DNA of 55,008 nt from CAYXVF01 sp964468125. GTDB lineage: Bacteria; Myxococcota; XYA12-FULL-58-9; CAYXVF01. Position numbers and translations under genes: made by a program. Below the pieces are notes generated by a model. The model did not search any database. It worked only from the letters and a program-made list of their open reading frames with translations, and had not been told where the DNA came from. Within the stretch, counting starts at the first letter, position 1. Each line of letters starts with the position of its first letter. The stretch spans positions 1-55,008 of the forward strand of contig CAYXVF010000035.1 in assembly GCA_964468125.1 (NCBI GenBank). Direction: 5' to 3'. Of the stretch, positions 26,548 to 33,375 are shown in pieces.

Positions 26548-27498
26548 TCAGCTTGCGAGTCCGATTTCGGCCAGCCGCTGCGCCAGGAATTCGCCGGCGG
26601 TCCAGCTCGGGTACAGGCGCGTCCCCCCGGTGCGTTCCACGCAGCTGGCCAGTGGGGTGAGGTCCGCTTCACCGCGCGGGTGGACAAAGAAGGGCATCGA
26701 AAAGCGGCGTGATCGGTCGTTGTCCGGGTTCACCACGCGGTGGGTGGTGCTCTTGAGCACGCCGTTGGTGATGTTCTGGAGCATGTCCCCGGCGTCCACG
26801 ACGATCTGTCCCGCGAGCGCGTGGATCGGCCGCCAGCTGCCGTCGCGTTGCAGGAGCTCGAGACCACCCTCCGTCGCCTCACACAGGAGAGTGATCAGGT
26901 TGATGTCTTCGTGAGCAGCGGCCCGGACGCTCGCCGGGTTTCGTTCCGGCGGCACGGGCGGATAGTGGATCACCCGCAGAATAGTATCCCCATCGACCGC
27001 AATGCTCGAGAAGCGGTCCTTGGGCTCCCCGAGATAGCGCGCGCAGGCGGACAGAAGCGCGCCCGCACAGGACTCGAGCTGCTCATAGAGCTCGACCATC
27101 ACCGGCTTGAAGCGCGGCAGCTCCTCCGGCCAGAGGTTCTGGCCGTACTTCGAGAGCGCCGGGTGGTCGGCTGGCAACTCGCGCCCGACGTGCCAGAACT
27201 CCTTGAGGTCCGGCGCCTCGCTGCCCTTGGCATGCTCGCGGCCAAAGCTCGTGTAGCCGCGCTGTCCCTTGATCTTCGGATCCTCATAGCGAGCCTTTAC
27301 CGCATCGGGCTGGTCGAAAAAGGCGGCGGCTTCGCTGTAGGCGTCTTTGATCAGGTTGGGGTCGACGCCGTGGTTCACCAGGGCGAAGAACCCGAGGTCA
27401 TTGAGCGCATCTCCAACGGTGAGGCAGAAGCGCTCCCGAGCTTCGCTGCCGGCGCGGTAGTCTTCGAGGTCAACGACGGGAATGGTTTGCTCGCTCAT
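26548..27498 (-). CDS. 2-oxoglutarate/Fe(II)-dependent oxygenase, IPNS-like family
   Basis: A 316-aa non-heme iron oxygenase. The DIOX_N-type N-terminal segment is clear (IPVVDLEDYRAGSEARERF; LGFFALVNHGVD). The iron facial triad is H196-x-D198 (AAHEDINLIT) and H253 (STTHRVVNP), and the 2OG-binding Arg is in RSRRFSMPFF (264/265). Family members hydroxylate or desaturate small molecules; the substrate is not predictable. The gene is transcribed away from a short intergenic region that holds no clear promoter motif. Confidence 0.92.
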   Translation of the reverse strand: MSEQTIPVVDLEDYRAGSEARERFCLTVGDALNDLGFFALVNHGVDPNLIKDAYSEAAAFFDQPDAVKARYEDPKIKGQRGYTSFGREHAKGSEAPDLKEFWHVGRELPADHPALSKYGQNLWPEELPRFKPVMVELYEQLESCAGALLSACARYLGEPKDRFSSIAVDGDTILRVIHYPPVPPERNPASVRAAAHEDINLITLLCEATEGGLELLQRDGSWRPIHALAGQIVVDAGDMLQNITNGVLKSTTHRVVNPDNDRSRRFSMPFFVHPRGEADLTPLASCVERTGGTRLYPSWTAGEFLAQRLAEIGLAS

Positions 27499-27584
27499 GG
27501 CCTGGCTCCAAGTGCTCGGAGGACGCCAGAGTCATCGGCGCGTCGGGCCGCGAAGTTGCGGGCTCGCGCGCGCCGGGCTTGCGT

Positions 27585-28271
27585 TTAGCGGCGAGGTTTC
27601 GCCGCCAGGAATTCCTTTACGATCACCCGCGCATAGTCGTCCGCCAGCGTCGAGAGACTGGCGGGATCGACCGAGCTCGTACGCGCGTTCCAGACCATGC
27701 CGTTTCCCTGCTCCGAGAGCAGATCGTAGACCATCGCTTCGAGAGCGATCACTTGCTCTTCCTTCACGGTGCCGGGCGTGCCGTAGATCGGCGGCATCGG
27801 AGGGGGCAGCGCCCAGTGGTGCTGGTAGTACGAGTGGAAGCTGCCGTAATAGGGCCAGGGGTCGTAGCTCGGCGGCCGGTAGGTCGTGCGGGTGCTCACA
27901 TCGGCGAGCGCTACGACCATCACGGCGGTGAGGCCGCGCTCTTCGATCAGCGCACGCAACACGGTCCGGTCCATCTTGGCTGCGTCCGGGGGGAGCACGT
28001 TGCTGCCGAGCTCCGGCTCGAACCCGCGCGCGCCGAGCTCCGATGCGATCGTGTTCTCGAAGAGACTTCGCGCAGGCTCATTCTTGGTGGCAGCAACCAC
28101 GAGGATGCGCTGCAGATGCGCGCGCGCGTAGTCGTTCGCGGTCCAGCTTCCCGCAACGGTCGTCGATGCGCAGCCGCTGCTCGCGAGTAGCACGGCGACG
28201 CTGGCCGCACCGAGGTGCGCAGCGCCTGGGAGGTGGCCCACGCTCTGCGTGGAGTGTCTCGCTCGGAACAT
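27585..28271 (-). CDS. lipoprotein, possibly DUF4136-like
   Basis: A 228-aa lipoprotein. After a somewhat long N-region the signal ends in VAVLLASSGCAS, giving a lipobox. The mature part has VAGSWTANDYARAHLQRILV, VVAATKNEPARSLFENTIAS and a Tyr/Pro/His-rich loop (YDPWPYYGSFHSYYQHHW), followed by a conserved-looking VIALEAMVYDLLSEQGNGMVW. The pattern resembles small periplasmic lipoproteins of the DUF4136 type, which I regard as tentative. Start ATG 28271; an upstream in-frame ATG at 28331 would lengthen the N-region. Confidence 0.7.
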   Translation of the reverse strand: MFRARHSTQSVGHLPGAAHLGAASVAVLLASSGCASTTVAGSWTANDYARAHLQRILVVAATKNEPARSLFENTIASELGARGFEPELGSNVLPPDAAKMDRTVLRALIEERGLTAVMVVALADVSTRTTYRPPSYDPWPYYGSFHSYYQHHWALPPPMPPIYGTPGTVKEEQVIALEAMVYDLLSEQGNGMVWNARTSSVDPASLSTLADDYARVIVKEFLAAKPRR

Positions 28272-28433
28272 GGGCTCGACCCTACTGCGCCGCGCGACCG
28301 ATTGCCATGCGAGTCGAACGCTCGAGCCCATCAGAGGCTACCGCGCCACGTCGGAAGGCGTCGTCACTTCCTCGTCGGAATTCGGTGCGATGCGCGTTGG
28401 AGCTCTGTTGCGGCCGAGGCGTCTGCGTTGGGG

Positions 28434-29111
28434 TCAGGAGGCCATTGCGCCGTATTTGTGAAGGGCCACCCAGCCTACGTGTACCCCGGTCAACAACACG
28501 AAGACCCACGTCGGCCGGGCCAAGTACCCGATCACCCGGCGATCGAAGAGCGTCATCGCGAGCCAGAAGTACGCGTAGGCTCCAAAATACGCCGCCGGAT
28601 GGAGCACGAAACCGAGGCGCCCGGCCACCACCGACATCATGAAGAGAGTCCCGAGAAGCAGGTAGCGACGGTGCTCCACCCGCTTCTTTCGCTTCGCGAA
28701 CCCCATTGCGACGAAGAGCGCAAAACAGAAGACGGAGATCAAATTGCCCTGGTCCTGCCAGCCCATCGCCCCGGCTTCCAAGGTTCGGCTGACAACCAAG
28801 AAGACCGAGCTCGCCAACACGGTGGCCGCGACCGCCATGCTCAGCCAACCCAACTTCATGTGGAGAGCGACTCGGCGCGTACGAACCAGAGCCGACTGCG
28901 CTACGATTAGCGTGAGCCACGACATGCACGCGATCGCATGAATCACGATCGGCGGAGTTAGCAGGTTCGCCGTGCGCGTCTCCGGATTTACATTGTAGGA
29001 GAAGCCCACGAGCGTCAGAAGGATCAAACTCAGGCCGAAACCCACCGTCAGAGCATTTTCCTGGCTCTTGCGCACCTTGGCCGATACCTGGCGACTCACC
29101 ATCTCCATCAT
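28434..29111 (-). CDS. polytopic membrane protein, unknown
   Basis: A 225-aa protein with about six hydrophobic segments: LTVGFGLSLILLTLVGFSY, PIVIHAIACMSWLTLIVAQS, LSMAVAATVLASSVFLVVS, LISVFCFALFVAMGFA, YLLLGTLFMMSVVAGRLGF and WVFVLLTGVHVGWVAL. It has conserved-looking His residues at the membrane boundary (IHAIACMSW; HRRYLLLG), reminiscent of DUF2306/heme-oxygenase-like membrane families, but I cannot assign it. ATG at 29111 or 29108. The frame continues without a stop from the htpX remnant upstream, which I treat as accidental. Confidence 0.7.
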   Translation of the reverse strand: MMEMVSRQVSAKVRKSQENALTVGFGLSLILLTLVGFSYNVNPETRTANLLTPPIVIHAIACMSWLTLIVAQSALVRTRRVALHMKLGWLSMAVAATVLASSVFLVVSRTLEAGAMGWQDQGNLISVFCFALFVAMGFAKRKKRVEHRRYLLLGTLFMMSVVAGRLGFVLHPAAYFGAYAYFWLAMTLFDRRVIGYLARPTWVFVLLTGVHVGWVALHKYGAMAS

Positions 29112-29159
29112 CGTGCTCGTGTTATCGGGCGAGCCACCGGTCGAGTTGCGGGGTGTGCA

Positions 29160-29563
29160 ATTGATTTTCGGAGTGCTCGCGATATTCGGAGGGCCTCGGA
29201 CGGTGCCGACGCTTCGATTCGGTGCCCCGTGCTCTAAGCAGCTCGCCGTTGCGGGCTCGACCACCGCCGGGATGCGCTGGGTTCCGATGTGCAGCTTCTC
29301 CAGAGCGCGCGCGAGTCCTTCCGGGTTGTCGCAGTTCTTGATGTGTGCGAGCTCGTGGGCGATCACCCCGCGCAGCTCCCGCTCCGAGAGCAGCTGAAGA
29401 ATCCCCTCGGTTACTGCAACCGCGCCGTTCTCCGGATTGCGTCCGGTGGCAAAGGCGTTCGGTTGCGCCTGGGGCAGGACGTAGACCCGTGGAGCTGGGA
29501 TCTCGGCGCGCTCAGCAAGCTCCCGCACCATCCGCACCAGCCCGGGGGCGCTCCGCGCATCGA
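29160..29563 (-). pseudogene. htpX-type membrane protease remnant with internal deletion
   Basis: The frame reads SAPGLVRMVRELAERAEIPA, then PNAFATGRNPENGAVAVTEG and GVIAHELAHIKNCD, which is HtpX up to the zinc motif HELAH. It then jumps straight to NPEGLARALEKLHIGTQRIP and VEPATAS, which belong about 100 residues further on in intact HtpX. The lost piece includes membrane helices and the third zinc ligand. The end is degenerate and reads on into the next gene without a stop. The 5' part lies in the 100-N gap. It cannot be functional as read; a mis-assembly at the contig edge is possible. Confidence 0.75.
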
Positions 29564-29663
29564 NNNNNNNNNNNNNNNNNNNNNNNNNNNNNNNNNNNNN
29601 NNNNNNNNNNNNNNNNNNNNNNNNNNNNNNNNNNNNNNNNNNNNNNNNNNNNNNNNNNNNNNN
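29564..29663. other. scaffold gap (100 N)
   Basis: Exactly 100 N, the convention for a gap of unknown length. It removes the 5' part of the htpX remnant and whatever separated it from the MlaC-like gene on the right. The real distance between the flanks is not known. Confidence 0.98.
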
Positions 29664-29761
29664 CGATGGTCTTGACCTGTTATCATGCTTTTCGCACTCC
29701 TTTCCGTTGGGGCTTAGGCCTCGGAGTCAATCGGTCAATCGAGGTGTTATATTCTTCGACG

Positions 29762-30400
29762 ATGTGCTCCCCACCGACTCTCGCTCTGCTCGCCCTTTTG
29801 CCGGCGGCACCCCTCGGCTCGGACGAGGCGGTCGAGCTCCTCCGTGAGAGCGTCGAGCGAACCCGGATGATCCTCCAGAATCCCGAGCTCGAGGGACCCG
29901 GAGCGCGTCTCGAGCGGCTCCGACGCTTGAGCCGGGAGGCTAGACGATTGACGGACTGGGCGGCCATGGCGCGCCTGAGCGCCGGAGCCCAGTGGCGGGG
30001 AATGACCCACGAGCAACGCGAGCGCTTCACCCGGGCGTTCGAGGAGCTCCTGCTCGCCAATCACCTGCTGGCCCTCGAGCGCGCCGACGTCGCGACCCCC
30101 CTTGAGCTTCGCGCAGGCGAGGAGGCGCCTCCGGGCCGTCGCTGGGTCGTGATGGACATACGACACCGATTCTTTCCGATCGAGCTCGGATTCTTGATCA
30201 GCGACGAGCGCCGCGTGGTGGACGTACGAGCGGCCGGATTTCGGCTCAGCGCCCATGCACGGGAGACCCTGCGCAGGACCGTGGAGCGATACGGGCTCGA
30301 GCGGACCCTCGAAATGCTAGAACAAAAAGCCGCAGCGGTACGTCGCAGGGTTGCAGAAACACCCGAGGCCCTCGAACGGGTGTTTGAGACCAGGCCCTGA
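29762..30400 (+). CDS. MlaC/Ttg2D-like phospholipid-binding protein
   Basis: A 212-aa exported protein of the MlaC (Ttg2D, Tol_Tol_Ttg2) family. After a short signal (LALLALLPAAPLGS) come the family helices (DEAVELLRESVERTRMILQN; WAAMARLSAGAQWRGMTHEQ, then RERFTRAFEELLLANHL) and the beta-sheet VVDVRAAGFRLSAHARETLR, with a final helix. Known MlaC ferries phospholipids between membranes with MlaFEDB and MlaA, none of which is in this window. It starts at 29762, and the HTH-methyltransferase gene follows 20 bp after its stop. Confidence 0.8.
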   Translation: MCSPPTLALLALLPAAPLGSDEAVELLRESVERTRMILQNPELEGPGARLERLRRLSREARRLTDWAAMARLSAGAQWRGMTHEQRERFTRAFEELLLANHLLALERADVATPLELRAGEEAPPGRRWVVMDIRHRFFPIELGFLISDERRVVDVRAAGFRLSAHARETLRRTVERYGLERTLEMLEQKAAAVRRRVAETPEALERVFETRP

Positions 30401-30419
30401 GGCATTATCTTCGCCGCCT

Positions 30420-31742
30420 ATGTCATCGCGCACGCCCAATCGCAGTCAGGTCATCGAGCTGTTCATGCGCGTAGCCCACGCCCTGGGACGGGAGTCCGAT
30501 CGGGAGATCGCCGAACTCGCCGGGGTGACGCCTGAAAACGTCGCCAATTGGCGCGCTGGGACCGTCAAGGAGTTCAAGCGTCAAACACTCAACGGCATTG
30601 CGGACCGTATCGCAGATCAAATCGCGGCCTTGCGCGGGCACCGCGCCTCGACCGAGGTGGGCTTGCGTCATGGCCTGATCGAGCTCGAAGTGGAGGAGAC
30701 CTCGGGTCCCGACGCGCTTCAAAAGAGCTTCGCGGACCGGCTGCACTACGACTACCTCGGTCACCGATTCCTCTACTACGAGCCGCAGGGTGCGTTGGCT
30801 TGGGAGAATCTCATCCGGGATAACTACACCCATCGCGCCTGGCTCGATGGGGTCGCACGGTGTGCCCGCCGCTGGTTCGGCGCCGGAGGTTCGGCACACG
30901 GGGGTATTCTGAACCAAGCCCTCGGGCTCCGTCGCGGCGCCCAGCGCAGCGGCCTCGAGTTCGTCAGTCTGGGCTCGGGCGAGGGTGGCAAAGAAAAGGT
31001 CGTGCTCGAGGTTTTGGCGGAGCTCACCTATCGCCCCTCCTGGACGGCGCTCGCGCTCGTGGACGTATCGATCCCCCTTCTGATGCGCGCCGCTCGCACC
31101 GCCCGCGGCCTCGTGTTCGACCGCTTTGGCGAGGAAGGGGTGGCGGTGCTGCCCTGCTGCGCAGACTTCGAGGAGGGTGAGCTGAACTTCTTGGAGCGCC
31201 TGCCGCGGGCCCGAAGCAAGGCGGACGCAAAGCGCGTCGTGCTGATGTTTGGAAACGTCCTAGGAAGCGTCCGGGACGAGGAGCGCTTTGTCGCGGACAA
31301 GCTAGACCACATGCTCGAGCCTGGTGACTACCTCTGGATCGAGGTGAACCGGCGACTCGAGCGCGCCGAGGATGATCCGATGCACTCCCTAATGGGGGAC
31401 GATGAGCAAACCGCAAGCAGCGCGCACCGCCGCCTGGTCCTGGAGGGCCCTTACCGCCGCTTCGAAGCCGCGGGACACCGTCGACCGGCAAACATTCGGA
31501 CCCGCATTTCCCTGCGCGAAGGGGACGAGACCTGCGCGGTGCCGGGCTCGGTCAACTACTGTCAGGACCTGGTGATCGAAGACGAAGGGCGCGTGGTCAC
31601 GATGCTCTACAGCCGACGCTACCAGGAAGAGGGCTTTCGCGCCTGGCTCGCGAACCACGGCTTCGACGTCGAAGACTCAGTAGTGGTCGATGGCGGCTCG
31701 AGCAAAGAATCGATGATCCACGTCCTGGCGCGAAAGCGATGA
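30420..31742 (+). CDS. HTH domain fused to EgtD-like SAM methyltransferase
   Basis: A 440-aa protein. Residues about 8-70 form a Cro/C1-type helix-turn-helix (SDREIAELAGVTPENVANWR). From about 95 on the chain matches the histidine-specific methyltransferase (Methyltransf_33, EgtD) fold: the SAM motif FVSLGSGEGGKEKVVLEVL, then VDVSIPLLMRAA, then RVVLMFGNVLGSVRDEERF, which parallels GSTIGN in EgtD. Closing strands GDYLWIEVNRRLE and VVTMLYSRRYQEEGF also fit. EgtD trimethylates histidine for ergothioneine; here no EgtB or EgtC is present and a DNA-binding domain has been added. The substrate is therefore unknown. Start ATG 30420. Confidence 0.78.
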   Translation: MSSRTPNRSQVIELFMRVAHALGRESDREIAELAGVTPENVANWRAGTVKEFKRQTLNGIADRIADQIAALRGHRASTEVGLRHGLIELEVEETSGPDALQKSFADRLHYDYLGHRFLYYEPQGALAWENLIRDNYTHRAWLDGVARCARRWFGAGGSAHGGILNQALGLRRGAQRSGLEFVSLGSGEGGKEKVVLEVLAELTYRPSWTALALVDVSIPLLMRAARTARGLVFDRFGEEGVAVLPCCADFEEGELNFLERLPRARSKADAKRVVLMFGNVLGSVRDEERFVADKLDHMLEPGDYLWIEVNRRLERAEDDPMHSLMGDDEQTASSAHRRLVLEGPYRRFEAAGHRRPANIRTRISLREGDETCAVPGSVNYCQDLVIEDEGRVVTMLYSRRYQEEGFRAWLANHGFDVEDSVVVDGGSSKESMIHVLARKR

Positions 31743-31744
31743 GC

Positions 31745-32157
31745 CGCCGCGCCCAAGGCTCGCGAATCATGACACCTTCTTTGAGTACATAAGCGATCGA
31801 TCCCATGTGGTTGATGTCGACCAGCGGGTCTTCGCTCAACAGGACGATGTCCGCGGTCTTTCCCACCTCGAGCGTACCGAGCTGCTCTTCGAGCCCTGCG
31901 ACGATGGCCCCGTTGCATGTCGCCGCCACAATCGTTTCCAGATTGGTCATGCCCGCGAGCTGCATCAACTCCATCTCGCGAACCGGCATTCCGAGGGCGA
32001 TCCCGCCTCCGCCCGCATAATCGTCGCCTACGGCGAACTTACCGCCGGCGAGAACGTAGCGGTCGAGATTGTCGGTCTCCTCGCATTTGCCATAGGTGAG
32101 CTCGTGCCAGATCTGGAGCGTCGCGGCGCCATCGATTACCGTCGACCGCGTCGGCGG
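31745..32157 (-). pseudogene. C-terminal remnant of an amidohydrolase
   Basis: The minus strand reads AATLQIWHELTYGKCEETDN, then KFAVGDDYAGGGGIALGMPV, REMELMQLAGMTNLETIVAA and TLEVGKTADIVLLSEDPL, the C-terminal part of an imidazolonepropionase-like amidohydrolase. An in-frame stop lies upstream (near 32160) and the N-terminal catalytic part, with the metal-binding HxH, is absent. The 3' end has no proper stop and runs antisense into the methyltransferase gene. It is a dead fragment. Confidence 0.75.
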
Positions 32158-32179
32158 CTACGATTGCGCCAGGCAAAGC

Positions 32180-32488
32180 GGCTACGACGGCGACGGCACG
32201 CTTTGCACGTCGCACTCTGCGTTGGGGCCACAGCTGCTCCCCCGCACCTTCGCCCAGACATTCGTTGGCATCGACGCAGGCGCCCGCACGTTCGATTTCC
32301 GTCGCCTCGCACTTGAGACCCACGACGGAGTCGTTGTTGTTGGAGCCGCACGCGTTCTCGTTGCCGTTTCCACTGACCTCGCCCGTTTGTTCCTCACGGG
32401 CATCACCGTCGGGGGCGCGGTCTTCGGTCCGGTCGCCGCAGCCGAAAAGGACACTCACCAGGAGTAAGAGCAATCGGAGAATGCGCAT
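32180..32488 (-). pseudogene. EGF-like lipoprotein fragment with frameshift
   Basis: The frame begins MRILRLLLLLVSVLFGCGD, a lipoprotein signal, and continues to ACVDANECLGEGAG, the start of a calcium-binding EGF-like module. The reading then needs to shift by one base at a run of five G (32239-32243) to continue with SSCGPNAECDVQSVPSPS, after which it stops. Past that stop the same frame leads into the amidohydrolase remnant. Either this is a broken gene or the homopolymer is miscounted; the lack of further EGF Cys residues supports decay. Confidence 0.6.
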
Positions 32489-32651
32489 GGTGCTCAAGAT
32501 GTCTAGCACAGATAGGGATCGCCGAAGCGGTCAGTAAATTGGCTCCTGATCGAGGAGGTGCGCGTCGCGTTGAACTGAGTTGAGCGCACCGTAATGCACG
32601 AAACGTTCGCCGTTCTCTCGCCGATATACCCCTCGTACTCGGAGGGGCGAT

Positions 32652-32999
32652 ATGGGTGTCGTTTACGACCTTTCTCAAGTGAATCGCTGCGCGGCCGCCA
32701 ACTACAAAGCGCAAAACGATCCCGAGCAGGGAATCAACCAGGTGAAATACGCCGAGAGGATGATCGCCCGCGCGGGTGACATTCGCGAGCTTGCGGGATT
32801 CAGCCCCCTACCGCACATCGAGCTCGGAACCGACGCACTCGAAGACACGCTTCAACGGCTCGGTGGAGGCCAGCGCACGGTCGATTCGATGCTCGGCTGC
32901 ATGCAGATTCACGCGCGCGCCAGCGCGCCGATGGAACGGGCATTTCGCGCTCTGCCGCAAGGCTTTCGCTTGAGACGTGCGGATCCCTTCAACCGCTGA
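32652..32999 (+). CDS. small protein, unknown
   Basis: A 115-aa protein (MGVVYDLSQVNRCAAANYKA...) with no known motif. A strong GGAGGGG lies 5-6 nt upstream of the ATG, which is the main reason to accept it. The C-terminal 25 residues overlap, antisense, a decayed minus-strand fragment and may not be original sequence, so the gene could be truncated. The surrounding region (31.7-33.3 kb) consists mostly of gene remnants. Confidence 0.5.
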   Translation: MGVVYDLSQVNRCAAANYKAQNDPEQGINQVKYAERMIARAGDIRELAGFSPLPHIELGTDALEDTLQRLGGGQRTVDSMLGCMQIHARASAPMERAFRALPQGFRLRRADPFNR

Positions 33000-33260
33000 G
33001 CATCGCTCCAGACGTCCCGGGCAAGCTCGGTGTTGCCCGCCGCGGCTACGACGTAGATGCCCGCGACTAGAGCCCGATCCACGGCGGCATCGGTCGCCGT
33101 CGGGTCAGACTCGAGAAGGTCGTTGATGGCGGGCAGCGACTCGATCGCATCTTCGTCGCTCCTCCTCGGGAATAATCCACGACACGGATGATGGTTGCGT
33201 TGACTTCTCGAAACTGATGTCGACTGTCGACAGCCTGCGCCTGCTGAAGCGTCGACTCTC
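32960..33260 (-). pseudogene. decayed minus-strand gene fragment
   Basis: Two adjacent minus-strand frames each hold a protein-like stretch: STLQQAQAVDSRHQFREVNA with TIIRVVDYSRGG in one, and DEDAIESLPAINDLLESDPT with AAVDRALVAGIYVVAAAGNT in the other. They join end to end if one base is shifted near 33175. The sequence is not strong enough to name a family. The composition looks coding, and its antisense overlap with a small plus-strand gene suggests a remnant. Confidence 0.35.
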
Positions 33261-33375
33261 GTTGACACACGACGGGCGGAACAGCCCGACAGGGCCGGTG
33301 TAGGTGTGGCACACCCTTTGCTCTCGATTCCCCCGTCCGGGTGACGCCAGCCATCCGGCGCTTTGAAGGGGATTC

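Noticed and set aside
32960..33260. Minus-strand GIYVVAAAGN as part of a subtilisin
   Set aside because: The AAAGN string recalls the S8 oxyanion region, but the flanking sequence does not fit and no catalytic Asp, His or Ser motif is found nearby.
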